From contig NC_079887.1 of the NCBI RefSeq assembly GCF_029227915.1, positions 17,359,650 to 17,423,649 of the forward strand: a stretch of 64,000 nucleotides of DNA, given 5' to 3'. Positions 1 to 10,925 of the stretch are shown one piece after another. The notes under the pieces were generated by a model. That model saw only the letters and a list, made by a program, of their open reading frames with translations, was not told where the DNA came from and searched no databases. How positions within the stretch are numbered: the first letter of the stretch is position 1; each line of letters begins with the position of its first letter. This DNA is from Hydractinia symbiolongicarpus (lineage: Eukaryota; Cnidaria; Hydrozoa; Anthoathecata; Hydractiniidae). The position numbers and the translations under genes are program-made.

Positions 1-1451
1 CGCAATGGAACTCGACTTGGGACGTCGTAGTCTATTGAGAGTAGAAGGATTAGACCAATTGTAACCTGCGCAAGGCACCTGGAACCACGTGATTTACGTG
101 TAAGGCCCCTACTAGGTGTCAAAAGGACATATTACGGCCTTTAGAGGTTTGTAAGCGTAGTTGACGGTGATATCAGGCCATGGTGCTTTGGAAAACCATT
201 TGGGACGTGGTAAACGATTGAGAGTTGAAGGACTAGACCAATGGTAACCTGCGCAGGCAGGTGGAACTACGTGATTGATGTGAAAGGCCTTTATTAGGCA
301 ACAAAAGGCCATATTACAGCGTTTAGAGGCCTGTAAGCGTGGTTGATTGTGTTTTAAAGACATGATGCAATGGAAAGCAATTTGGGACGTCGTAGTCCAT
401 TGAGAGTGAAAGGATTAGACCAATGGTAAATAACACAGGCACGTGGAACCACGTGATTTACCTGTAAGGCCTTTATTAGGCATCAAAAGGCCATATTACA
501 ACGTTTAGAGGCCTGTGCGCGTAGTTGACTCTGTTTTACAGACATGGTGTAATGGAAAAAGGCTTGGGACGGGAAAATCCATTAAGAGTGGAAGGATTAG
601 CCCAATGATAACCTGCGCAGGCACGTGGAACCACGTGATTTACGTGTAAGGCTTTTATTAGGCATTAAAACAACATATTATAGTCTTTAGAGGCCTGTAC
701 ACTTAGTTGACGGTGTTGTAAAGACATGGCGTAATGGAACTCGACTTGGGACGTCGTAGTCAAATGAGAGTAGAAGGATTAGATCAATGGTAACCTGGGT
801 AGGTACGTGGAACTACGTGATTTATGTGTAGGGCCTTTATTTAGCGTCAAAAAGCCATATTACGGCCTTTAGAGGCCTGTTACGTAGTTGACGATGTTAT
901 AAAGCCATGGCGTAATGGAAAACGACTTGGGAATTCGTAGTCCATTGAGAGGGAAAGGATTAGATCAATGGTAAATAGCACAGGCACGTGGAACCACGTG
1001 ATTTACGTGTAAGGCCTTTGTTAGGCATCAAAAGGCCATATTACAGCGTTTAGAGGCCTGTGCGCGTAGTTGACTGTGTTATAAAGCCATGGCGCAAAGG
1101 AAAACGACTTGGCAAGTCGTAGTCCATTGAGAGAGGAAGAATTAGACCAATGGTAGCCTGCGCAGGCACGTGGAACCACGTGATTTACGTGCAAGGCTTT
1201 TATTAATCATCAAAAGGCCATATTACAGTCTTTACAGGCCCGTGCGCGTAGTTAACTGTGTTTTAATGAGATGACGCAATGGAAAACGATTTGGAAAGTC
1301 GTAGTCCATTGAGAGTGCAAGGATTAGGCCAATGGTAACCTGCGCAGGCACGAGGTACCACGTGATTATTTTTAAGGCCTTTATTAGGCGTAGAAAGGCC
1401 ATATTACGGCCTTTAGAGGCCTGTGCGCGTAGTTGACTGTGTTATAAAGCC
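1..1451 (+). repeat. Block of 8 monomers in A-H-like order, copy 1 of a dispersed duplication
   Basis: Monomer starts are near 1 (cut by the window edge), 180, 362, 544, 726, 907, 1089 and 1271. The order resembles the A-H family: monomers 3-6 match types C, D, E and F, and the last two are diverged relatives of G and H. The first two are unusual, with CTTTGGAAAACCATTTGG replacing the normal start box at 185. The block is repeated at 5276-6715 (offset 5275 bp). I noted about seven differences by eye over 1.44 kb. Confidence 0.9.
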
Positions 1452-2724
1452 ATGGCGCAAAGGAAAACGACTTGGGAAGTCGTAGTCCATTGAGAGTGGA
1501 ATGATTAGACCAATGGTAAACAGCGCAGGCACGTGGAACCACGTGATTTACGTGTAAGGCCTTTATTAGGCATCAAAAGGCCATATTACAGCGTTTAGAG
1601 ACCTGTGGGCGTAGTTGACTGTGTTTTAAAAACATGGCGTAATGGAAAACGACTTGGGACGTCGTAGTCTATTGAAATATGAAGGACTAGACCAATGGTA
1701 ACCTGCGCAGGCACGTGGAACTACGTGATTGATGTGTAAGGCCTTTATTAGGCAACAAAAGGCGATATTACAGCGTTTAGAGGCCTGTAAGCGTAGTTGA
1801 CTGTGTTTTAAAGACATGATGCAATGGAAAGCGATTTGGGACGTCGTAGTCCATTGAGAGTGAAAGGATTAGACCAATGGTAAATAACACAGGCACGTGG
1901 AACTACGTGATTTACCTGTAAGGCCTTTATTAGGCATCAAAAGGCCATATTACAACGTTTAGAGGCCTGTGCGCGTAGTTGACTCTGTTTTACAGACATG
2001 GTGTAATGGAAAAAGGCTTGGGACGGGAAAATCCATTAAGAGTGGAAGGATTAGCCCAATGGTAAACAGCGCAGGCACGTGGAACTACGTGATTTACGTG
2101 TAAGGCTTTTATTAGGCATTAAAACAACATATTATAGTCTTTAGAGGCCTGTACACGTAGTTGACGGTGTTGTAAAGACATGGCGTAATGGAACTCGACT
2201 TGGGACGTCGTAGTCAAATGAGAGTAGAAGGATTAGATCAATGGTAACCTGCGCAGGTACGTGGAACCACGTGATTTATGTGTAGGGCCTTTATTTGGCG
2301 TCAAAAAGCCAAATTACGGCCTTTAGAGGCCTGTTACGTAGTTGACGGTGTTATAAAGCCGTGGCGCAATGGAAAACGACTTGGGAATTCGTAGTCCATT
2401 GAGAGGGAAAGGATTAGATCAATGGTAAATAGCACAGGCACGTGGAACCACGTGATTTACGTGTAAGGCTTTTATTAGGCTTCAAAAGGCCATATTAAAC
2501 TCTTTACAGGCCTGTGCGCGTAGTTGACTATATTTTAATGAGATGACGTAATGGAAAACGCCTTGGGACGTCGTAGTCCATTGAAAGTGGAAGGATTACA
2601 ACAATGGTAACCTGCGCAGGCACTTGGAACCACGTGATTTATGTCCAAGGCTTTTATTAAGCATCAAAAGGCAATATTACAGTCTTTACAAGCCTGTGCG
2701 CGTAGTTGACTGTGTTATAAAGCC
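1452..2724 (+). repeat. 7-monomer HOR, variant I (A-B-C-D-E-[F/G]-H)
   Basis: Monomer starts are 1452, 1634, 1816, 1998, 2180, 2361 and 2543. Types A to E match 17103-18010. The sixth monomer begins as F (GTGGCGCAATGG, GGGAATTCG, GAGAGGGAAAGG) but ends as G (ATTAGGCTTCAAAAGG, TTAAACTCTTTACAGG), and H follows. It is therefore the 8-mer shortened by one monomer through an exchange inside F/G, roughly at 2440-2490. Confidence 0.88.
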
Positions 2725-3998
2725 ATGGCGCAAAGGAAAACGACTTGGGAAGTCGTAGTCCATTCAGAGTGGAATGATTAGACCAATGGTAAACAGCGCA
2801 GGCACGTGGAACCACGTGATTTACGTGTAAGGCCTTTATTAGGCATCAAAAGGCCATATTACAGCGTTTAGAGACCTGTGGGCGTAGTTGACTGTGTTTT
2901 AAAGACATGGCGTAATGGAAAACGACTTGGGACGTCGTAGTCTATTGAAATATGAAGGACTAGACCAATGGTAACCTGCGCAGGCACGTGGAACTACGTG
3001 ATTGATGTGTAAGGCCTTTATTAGGCAACAAAAGGCGATATTACAGCGTTTAGAGGCCTGTAAGCGTAGTTGACTGTGTTTTAAAGACATGATGCAATGG
3101 AAAGCAATTTGGGACGTCGTAGTCCATTGAGAGTGAAAGGATTAGACCAATGGTAAATAACACAGGCACGTGGAACTACGTGATTTATCTGTAAGGCCTT
3201 TATTAGGCATCAAAAGGCCATATTACAACGTTTAGAGGCCTGTGCGCGTAGTTGACTCTGTTTTACAGACATGGTGTAATGGAAAAAGGCTTGGGACGGG
3301 AAAATCCATTAAGAGTGGAAGTATTAGCCCAATGGTAAACAGCGCAGGCACGTGAAACTACGTGATTTACGTGTAAGGCTTTTATTAGGCATTAAAACAA
3401 CATATTATAGTCTTTAGAGGCCTGTACACGTAGTTGACGGTGTTATAAAGCCGTGGCACAATGGAAAACGACTTGGGAATTCGTAGTCCATTGAGAGGGA
3501 AAGGATTAGATCAATGGTAAATAGCACAGGCACGTGGAACCACGTGATTTGCGTGTAAGGCCTTTGTTAGGCTTCAAAAGGCCATATTACAGCGTTTAGA
3601 GGCCTGTGCGCGTTGTTGACTGTGTTATAAAGCCATGGCGCAAAGGAAAACGACTTGGGAAGTCGTAGTCCATTGAGAGTGGAAGAATTACACCAATGGT
3701 AGCCTGCGCAGGCACGTGGAACCACGTGATTTACGTGTAAGGCTTTTATTAGGCTTTAAAAGGCCATATTAAACTCTTTACAGGCCTGTGCGCGTAGTTG
3801 ACTATATTTTAATGACATGACGTAATGGAAAACGCCTTGGGACGTCGTAGTCCATTGAAAGTGGAAGGATTACAACAATGGTAACCTGCGCAAGCACTTG
3901 GAACCACGTGATTTATGTCCAAGGCTTTTATTAAGCATCAAAAGGCAATATTACAGTCTTTACAAGCCTGTGCGCGTAGTTGACTGTGTTATAAAGCC
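2725..3998 (+). repeat. 7-monomer HOR, variant II, copy 1 (A-B-C-D-F-G-H)
   Basis: Starts are 2725, 2907, 3089, 3271, 3453, 3635 and 3817. Type E (GGAACTCGAC, GTCAAATGAG) is missing: the end of D runs straight into F through the sequence TTGACGGTGTTATAAAG, shared at the D/E and E/F borders, near 3430-3455. F and G are both complete. This is a different one-monomer loss from variant I next door, although both units are close to 1274 bp. It shares CATTCAGAG in its A monomer with the next copy. Confidence 0.88.
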
Positions 3999-5106
3999 AT
4001 GGCGCAAAGGAAAACGACTTGGGAAGTCGTAGTCCATTCAGAGTGGAATGATTAGACCAATGGTAAACAGCGCAGGCACGTGGAACCACGTGATTTACGT
4101 GTAAGGCCTTTATTAGGCATCAAAAGGCCATATTACAGCGTTTAGAGACCTGTGGGCGTAGTTGACTGTGTTTTAAAGACACGGCGTAATGGAAAACGAC
4201 TTGGGACGTCGTAGTCTATTGAAATATGAAGGACTAGACCAATGGTAACCTGCGCAGGCACGTGGAACTACGTGATTGATGTGTAAGGCCTTTATTAGGC
4301 AACAAAAGGCGATATTACAGCGTTTAGAGGCCTGTAAGCGTAGTTGACTGTGTTTTAAAGACATGATGCAATGGAAAGCAATTTGGGACGTCGTAGTCCA
4401 TTGAGAGTGAAAGGATTAGACCAATGGTAAATAACACAGGCACGTGGAACTACGTGATTTACCTGTAAGGCCTTTATTAGGCATCAAAAGGCCATATTAC
4501 AACGTTTAGAGGCCTGTGCGCGTAGTTGACTCTGTTTTACAGACATGGTGTAATGGAAAAAGGCTTGGGACGGGAAAATTCATTAAGAGTGGAAGTATTA
4601 GCCCAATGGTAAACAGCGCAGGCACGTGAAACTACGTGATTTACGTGTAAGGCTTTTATTAGGCATTAAAACAACATATTATAGTCTTTAGAGGCCTGTA
4701 CACGTAGTTGACGGTGTTATAAAGCCGTGGCGCAATGGAAAACGACTTGGGAATTCGTAGTCCATTGAGAGGGAAAGGATTAGTCAATGGTAAATAGCAC
4801 AGGCACGTGGAACCACGTGATTTACGTGTAAGGCCTTTGTTAGGCTTCAAAAGGCCATATTACAGCGTTTAGAGGCCTGTGCGCGTTGTTGACTGTGTTA
4901 TAAAGCCATGGCGCAAAGGAAAACGACTTGGGAAGTCGTAGTCCATTGAGAGTGGAAGAATTACACCAATGGTAGCCTGCGCAGGCACGTGGAACCACGT
5001 GATTTACGTGTAAGGCTTTTATTAGGCTTCAAAAGGCCATATTAAACTCTTTACAGGCCTGTGCGCGTAGTTGACTATATTTTAATGACATGACGCAATG
5101 GAAAAC
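3999..5106 (+). repeat. 7-monomer HOR, variant II, copy 2, cut in its H monomer
   Basis: Starts are 3999, 4181, 4363, 4545, 4727, 4908 and 5090. It agrees with 2725-3832 apart from a few changes, among them ACGG for ATGG at 4181 and a 2-bp loss in the F monomer near 4789. After about 17 bases of H the sequence switches at about 5107 to a GGGAATTCG-type monomer, so this copy holds six full monomers. Confidence 0.87.
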
Positions 5107-5275
5107 GCCTTGGGAATTCGTAGTCCATAGAAAGGGAAAGGATTAGATCAATGGTAAATAGCACAGTCACGTGGAACCACGTGATTTACGTGTAAAGCTT
5201 TTATTAGGCATTAAAACAACATATTATAGTCTTTAGAGGCCTGTACACGTAATTGACGGTGTTGTAAAGACATGG
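5107..5275 (+). repeat. Linking hybrid monomer between the 7-mer array and the duplicated block
   Basis: The body carries GGGAATTCG, AGGGAAAGG, GTAAATAGCACAGTCACG and, in its second half, the D-type CATTAAAACAACATATTATAG. The same body occurs at 8749-8930, 10744-10925, 12740-12921 and 21115-21296. It is a mobile module of the array joined here to the first bases of an H monomer. Confidence 0.8.
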
Positions 5276-6715
5276 CGCAATGGAACTCGACTTGGGACGT
5301 CGTAGTCTATTGAGAGTAGAAGGATTAGACCAATTGTAACCTGCGCAAGGCACCTGGAACCACGTGATTTACGTGTAAGGCCCCTACTAGGTGTCAAAAG
5401 GACATATTACGGCCTTTAGAGGTTTGTAAGCGTAGTTGACGGTGATATCAGGCCATGGTGCTTTGGAAAACCATTTGGGACGTGGTAAACGATTGAGAGA
5501 TGAAGGACTAGACCAATGGTAACCTGCGCAGGCACGTGGAACTACGTGATTGATGTGAAAGGCCTTTATTAGGCAACAAAAGGCCATATTACAGCGTTTA
5601 GAGGCCTGTAAGCGTGGTTGATTGTGTTTTAAAGACATGATGCAATGGAAAGCAATTTGGGACGTCGTAGTCCATTGAGAGTGAAAGGATTAGACCAATG
5701 GTAAATAACACAGGCACGTGGAACCACGTGATTTACCTGTAAGGCCTTTATTAGGCATCAAAAGGCCATATTACAACGTTTAGAGGCCTGTGCGCGTAGT
5801 TGACTCTGTTTCACAGACATGGTGTAATGGAAAAAGGCTTGGGACGGGAAAATCCATTAAGAGTGGAAGGATTAGCCCAATGATAACCTGCGCAGGCACG
5901 TGGAACCACGTGATTTACGTGTAAGGCTTTTATTAGGCATTAAAACAACATATTATAGTCTTTAGAGGCCTGTACACTTAGTTGACGGTGTTGTAAAGAC
6001 ATGGCGTAATGGAACTCGACTTGGGACGTCGTAGTCAAATGAGAGTAGAAGGATTAGATCAATGGTAACCTGGGTAGGTACGTGGAACTACGTGATTTAT
6101 GTGTAGGGCCTTTATTTAGCGTCAAAAAGCCATATTACGGCCTTTAGAGGCCTGTTACGTAGTTGACGGTGTTATAAAGCCATGGCGTAATGGAAAACGA
6201 CTTGGGAATTCGTAGTCCATTGAGAGGGAAAGGATTAGATCAATGGTAAATAGCACAGGCACGTGGAACCACGTGATTTACGTGTAAGGCCTTTGTTAGG
6301 CATCAAAAGGCCATATTACAGCGTTTAGAGGCCTGTGCGCGTAGTTGACTGTGTTATAAAGCCATGGCGCAAAGGAAAACGACTTGCCAAGTCGTAGTCC
6401 ATTGAGAGAGGAAGAATTAGACCAATGGTAGCCTGCGCAGGCACGTGGAACCACGTGATTTACGTGCAAGGCTTTTATTAATCATCAAAAGGCCATATTA
6501 CAGTCTTTACAGGCCCGTGCGCGTAGTTAACTGTGTTTTAATGAGATGACGCAATGGAAAACGATTTGGAAAGTCGTAGTCCATTGAGAGTGCAAGGATT
6601 AGGCCAATGGTAACCTGCGCAGGCACGAGGTACCACGTGATTTTTTTTAAGGCCTTTATTAGGCGTAGAAAGGCCATATTACGGCCTTTAGAGGCCTGTG
6701 CGCGTAGTTGACTGT
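5276..6715 (+). repeat. Second copy of the block at 1-1441
   Basis: Base 5276 corresponds to base 1. The match runs in register for 1.44 kb and ends at about 6715, where this copy continues with TTTTAAGGACATGG while the first copy continues with TTATAAAGCCATGG. Differences noted include GAGAGATG for GAGAGTTG near 5496, CACGTGG for CAGGTGG near 5535, TTCACAGAC for TTTACAGAC near 5810, and TTGCCAAG for TTGGCAAG near 6384. Confidence 0.9.
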
Positions 6716-7272
6716 GTTTTAAGGACATGGCGCAATGGAAAACGACTTGAGACGTCGTAGTCTATTGAGGGTTGAAGGACTAGACCAATGGTAACCTGCG
6801 CAGGCACGTGGAAATACGTGATTTATGTGTAAGGCTTTTATTAGGCATCAAAAGGCCATATTACAGTCTTTACAGGCCTGTTCGCGTAGTTGATTGTGTT
6901 TTAGTGACATGACGCAATGTAAAAATATTTGGGAATTCGTATTCCATTGAGAGTGGAAGGATTAGACCAATGGTAACCTGCGCAGGCACGTGGAACCACG
7001 TGATTTACGTGTAAGGCTTTTATTAGGCTTCAAAAGGCCATATTAAACTCTTTACAGGCCTGTGCGCGTAGTTGACTATATTTTAATGACATGACGCAAT
7101 GGAAAACGCCTTGGGACGTTGTAGTCCATTGAAAGTGGAAGGATTACAACAATGGTAACCTGCGCAGGCACTTGGAATCACGTGATTTATGTCCAAGGCT
7201 TTTATTAAGCATCAAAAGGCAATATTACAGTCTTTACAAGCCTGTGCGCGTAGTTGACTGTGTTATAAAGCC
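6716..7272 (+). repeat. Three mixed monomers linking to the next A-B-C-D run
   Basis: Starts are 6727, 6909 and 7091. The first carries CTTGAGACGTCG and GAGGGTTGAAGG, the X type also found in the 11-mer. The second starts GACGCAATGTAAAAATATTTGG, a type otherwise typical of the right half (for example 31282 and 35642), and ends as G (TTAAACTCTTTACAGG). The third is H. At least two switches between types occurred in half a kilobase. Confidence 0.8.
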
Positions 7273-8000
7273 ATGGCGCAAAGGAAAACGACTTGGGAAG
7301 TCGTAGTCCATTGAGAGTGGAATGATTAGACCAATGGTAAACAGCGCAGGCACGTGGAACCACGTGATTTACGTGTAAGGCCTTTATTAGGCATCAAAAG
7401 GCCATATTACAGCGTTTAGAGACCTGTGGGCGTAGTTGACTGTGTTTTAAAGACATGGCGTAATGGAAAACGACTTGGGACGTCGTAGTCTATTGAAATA
7501 TGAAGGACTAGACCAATGGTAACCTGCGCAGGCACGTGGAACTACGTGATTGATGTGTAAGGCCTTTATTAGGCAACAAAAGGCGATATTACAGCGTTTA
7601 GAGGCCTGTAAGCGTAGTTGACTGTGTTTTAAAGACATGATGCAATGGAAAGCAATTTGGGACGTCGTAGTCCATTGAGAGTGAAAGGATTAGACCAATG
7701 GTAAATAACACAGGCACGTGGAACTACGTGATTTACCTGTAAGGCCTTTATTAGGCATCAAAAGGCCATATTACAACGTTTAGAGGCCTGTGCGCGTAGT
7801 TGACTCTGTTTTACAGACATGGTGTAATGGAAAAAGGCTTGGGACGGGAAAATCCATTAAGAGTGGAAGGATTAGCCCAATGGTAAACAGTGCAGGCACG
7901 TGGAACTACGTGATTTACGTGTAAGGCTTTTATTAGGCATTAAAACAACATATTATAGTCTTTAGAGGCCTGTACACGTAGTTGACGGTGTTGTAAAGAC
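7273..8000 (+). repeat. A-B-C-D run of the 8-mer family
   Basis: Starts are 7273, 7455, 7637 and 7819. Diagnostic sites match A (GGAATGATTAG), B (GAAATATGAAGGAC, GTGATTGATG), C (GATGCAATGGAAAGCAAT, TACCTGTAAGG) and D (GGAAAAAGGC, GACGGGAAAATCC). E follows but is fused out of register to F at about 8037. Confidence 0.88.
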
Positions 8001-8205
8001 ATGGCGTAATGGAACTCGAATTGGGACGTCGTAGTCAAACGACTTGGGAATTCGTAGTCCATTGAGAGGGAAAGGATTAGATCAATGGTAAATAGCACAG
8101 GCACGTGGAACCACGTGATTTACGTGTAAGGCCTTTGTTAGGCATCAAAAGGCCATATTACAGCGTTTAGAGGCCTGTGCGCGTTGTTGACTGTGTTATA
8201 AAGCC
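8001..8205 (+). repeat. 205-bp out-of-register E/F fusion monomer, copy 1
   Basis: The unit begins as E (GGCGTAATGGAACTCG, GACGTCGTAGTCAAA) and at about 8037 continues with CGACTTGGGAATTCG, a point about 23 bp earlier in an F monomer. The distance between start boxes is 205 rather than 182, so part of the monomer front is present twice. The same fusion is found at 18739. Confidence 0.88.
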
Positions 8206-8930
8206 ATGGCGCAAAGGAAAACGACTTGGGAAGTCGTAGTCCATTGAGAGTGGAAGAATTAGACCAATGGTAGCCTGCGGAGGCACGTGGAACCACGTGA
8301 TTTACGTGCAAGGCTTTTATTAATCATCAAAAGGCCATATAACAGTCTTTACAGGCCCGTGCGCGTAATTAACTGTGTTTTAATGACATGACGCAATGGA
8401 AAACGATTTGGAAAGTGGTAGTCCATTGAGAGTGCAAGGATTAGGCCAATGGTAACCTGTGCAGGCACGAGGAACCACGTGATTATTTTTAAGGCCTTCC
8501 TAGGCGTAAAAAGGCCATATTTCGGCCTTTAGAGGCCTGTACACGTAGTTGACTGTGTTTTAAAGACATGGCGCAGTGGAAAACGACTTGGGACGTCGTA
8601 GTCTATTGAAATTTGAAGGAATAGACCAATGGTAACCTGCGCAGGCACGTGGAACTACGTGATTTATGTATAGGGCCTTTATTTGGCGTCAAAAGGCCAT
8701 ATTACGGCTCCTAGAGACCTGTTACGTAGTTGACGGTGTTATAAAGCCATGGCGCAATGGAAAACGACTTGGGAATTCGTAGTCCATTGAAAGGGAAAGG
8801 ATTAGATCAATGGTAAATAGCACAGTCACGTGGAACCACGTGATTTACGTGTAAGGCTTTTATTAGGCATTAAAACAACATATTATAGTCTTTAGAGGCC
8901 TGTACACGTAATTGACGGTGTTGTAAAGAC
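8206..8930 (+). repeat. Four monomers shared with 18944-19669
   Basis: Starts are 8206, 8388, 8568 and 8749. Together with the 205-bp monomer and the second half of the preceding D monomer they form a 1.04-kb segment (about 7895-8934) repeated at about 18633-19672, 10,738 bp away. The copies carry the same unusual sites, for example GCCTGCGGAGGCACG and CATATAACAGTC. The last monomer is the GGGAATTCG/CATTAAAACAAC hybrid module. Confidence 0.85.
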
Positions 8931-10925
8931 ATGGCGCAGTGGAAAACGACTTGGGACGTCGTAGTCTATTGAAATTTGAAGGACTAGACCAATGGTAACC
9001 TGCGCAGGCACGTGGAACTACGTGATTTATGTATAGGGCCTTTATTTGCGTCAAAAGGCCATATTACGGGTCTTAGAGGCCTGTTACGTAGTTGACGGTG
9101 TTTTAAAGACATGATGCAATGGAAAGCCATTTGGGACTTCGTAGTCTATTGAGAGTAGAAGGATTAGACCAATGGTAACCTGCGAATGGCACGCTAAAAC
9201 ACGTGATTTACGTGTAAGGCCTTTATTAGGCGTAAAAAGCCCATATTACAGCGTTTAGATGCCTGTGCACGTAGTTGACTGTGTTATAAGGCCATGGCGA
9301 AATGGAAAAGTACTTGGGACGTCGTAGTCAAATGAGGGTAAAAGGATTAGATCAATGGTAACCTGCGCAGGTACGTGGAACCACGTGATTTATGTGTAGG
9401 GCCTTTATTTGGCGTCAAAAAGCCATATTACGGCCTTTAGAGGCCTGTTACGTAGTTGACGGTGTTATAAAGCCGTGGCACAATGGAAAACGACTTGGGA
9501 ACTCGTAGTCCATTGAGAGGGAAAGGATTAGATCAATGGTAAATAGCACAGGCACGTGGAACCACGTGATTTACGTGTAAGGCCTTTGTTAGGCATCAAA
9601 AGGCCATATTACAGCGTTTAGAGGCCTGTGCGCGTTGTTGCCTGTGTTATAAAGCCATGGCGCAAAGGAAAACGACTTGGGAAGTCGTAGTCCATTGAGA
9701 GTGGAAGAATTAAACCAATGGTAGCCTGCGGAGGCACGTGGAACCACGTGATTTACGTGCAAGGCTTTTATTAATCATCAAAAGGCCATATTACAGTCTT
9801 TACAGGCCCATGCGCGTAGTTAACTGTGTTTTAATGACATGACGCAATGGAAAACGATTTGGAAAGTCGTAGTCCATTGAGAGTGCAAGGATTAGGCCAA
9901 TGGTAACCTGCGCAGGCACGAGGAACCATGTGATTTTTTTAAGGCCTTTCTTAGGCGTAGAAAGGCCATATTACGGCCTTTAGAGGCCTGTGCACGTAGT
10001 TGACTGTGTTTTAAGAACATGGCGCAATGGAAAACGACTTGAGACGTCGTAGTCTAGGAGGGTTGAAGGACTAGACCAATGGTAACCTGCGCAGGCACGT
10101 GGAAATACGTGATTTATGTATAGGGCCTTTATTTGGCGTCAAATGGCCATATTACGGCTCTTAGAGGCCTGTTACGTAGTTGACGGTGTTATAAAGCCAT
10201 GGCGCAATGGAAAACGACTTGGGAATTCGTAGTCCATTGAAAGGGAAAGGATTAGATCAATGGTAAATAGCACAGGCACGTGGAACCACGTGATTTACCT
10301 GTAAGGCCTTTATTAGGCATCAAAATGCCATATTACAACGTTTAGAGGCCTGTGCGCGTAGTTGACTCTGTTTTACAGACATGTTGTAATGGAAAACGAC
10401 TTGAGACGTCGTAGTCTATTGAGGGTTGAAGGACTAGACCAATGGTAACCTGCGCAGGCACGTGGAAATACGTGATTTATGTGTAAGGCTTTTATTAGGC
10501 ATCAAAAGGCCATATTACAGTCTTTAGAGGCCTGTACACGTTGTTGACGGTGTTATAAAGACATGGCGTAATGGAACTCGACTTGGGACGTCGTAGTCAA
10601 ATGAGAGTAGAAGGATTAGATCAATGGTAACCTGCGCAGGTACGTGGAACCACGTGATTTATGTGTAGGGCCTTTATTTGGCGTCAAAAAGCCATATTAC
10701 GGCCTTTAGAGGCCTGTTACGTAGTTGACGGTGTTATAAAGCCGTGGCGCAATGGAAAACGACTTGGGAATTCGTAGTCCATTGAAAGGGAAAGGATTAG
10801 ATCAATGGTAAATAGCACAGTCACGTGGAACCACGTGATTTACGTGTAAGGCTGTTATTAGGCATTAAAACAACATATTATAGTCTTTAGAGGCCTGTAC
10901 ACGTAATTGACGGTGTTGTAAAGAC
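8931..10925 (+). repeat. 11-monomer HOR, copy 1 (1995 bp)
   Basis: Monomer starts are 8931, 9111, 9294, 9475, 9657, 9839, 10019, 10199, 10381, 10563 and 10744. Markers in order include GCGCAGTGG (1), GATGCAATGGAAAGCCAT with AACCTGCGAATGGCACGC (2), GCGAAATGGAAAAGTAC (3), GCGTTGTTGCC at the end of 4, GCCTGCGGAGG (5), GATTTGGAAAGTCG (6), the short GTCTAGGAGGG (7), ATCAAAATGCC (8) and GTTGTAATGG (9). This copy differs from the next two by several private bases. Confidence 0.9.

Noticed and set aside
112-363. Possible 83-residue basic peptide rich in Cys, His and Arg, recurring at 5387 and in related form at 32844, 39929 and 57508
   Set aside because: It is the antisense translation of about 1.4 satellite monomers. 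The Cys and His pairs are fixed by the repeat sequence and do not form a recognisable zinc-binding pattern.
6640-6655. Rho-independent terminator or poly-T signal at runs such as GATTTTTTTT
   Set aside because: The T-run is one length variant of GATTATTTTT in this monomer type; no gene precedes it.
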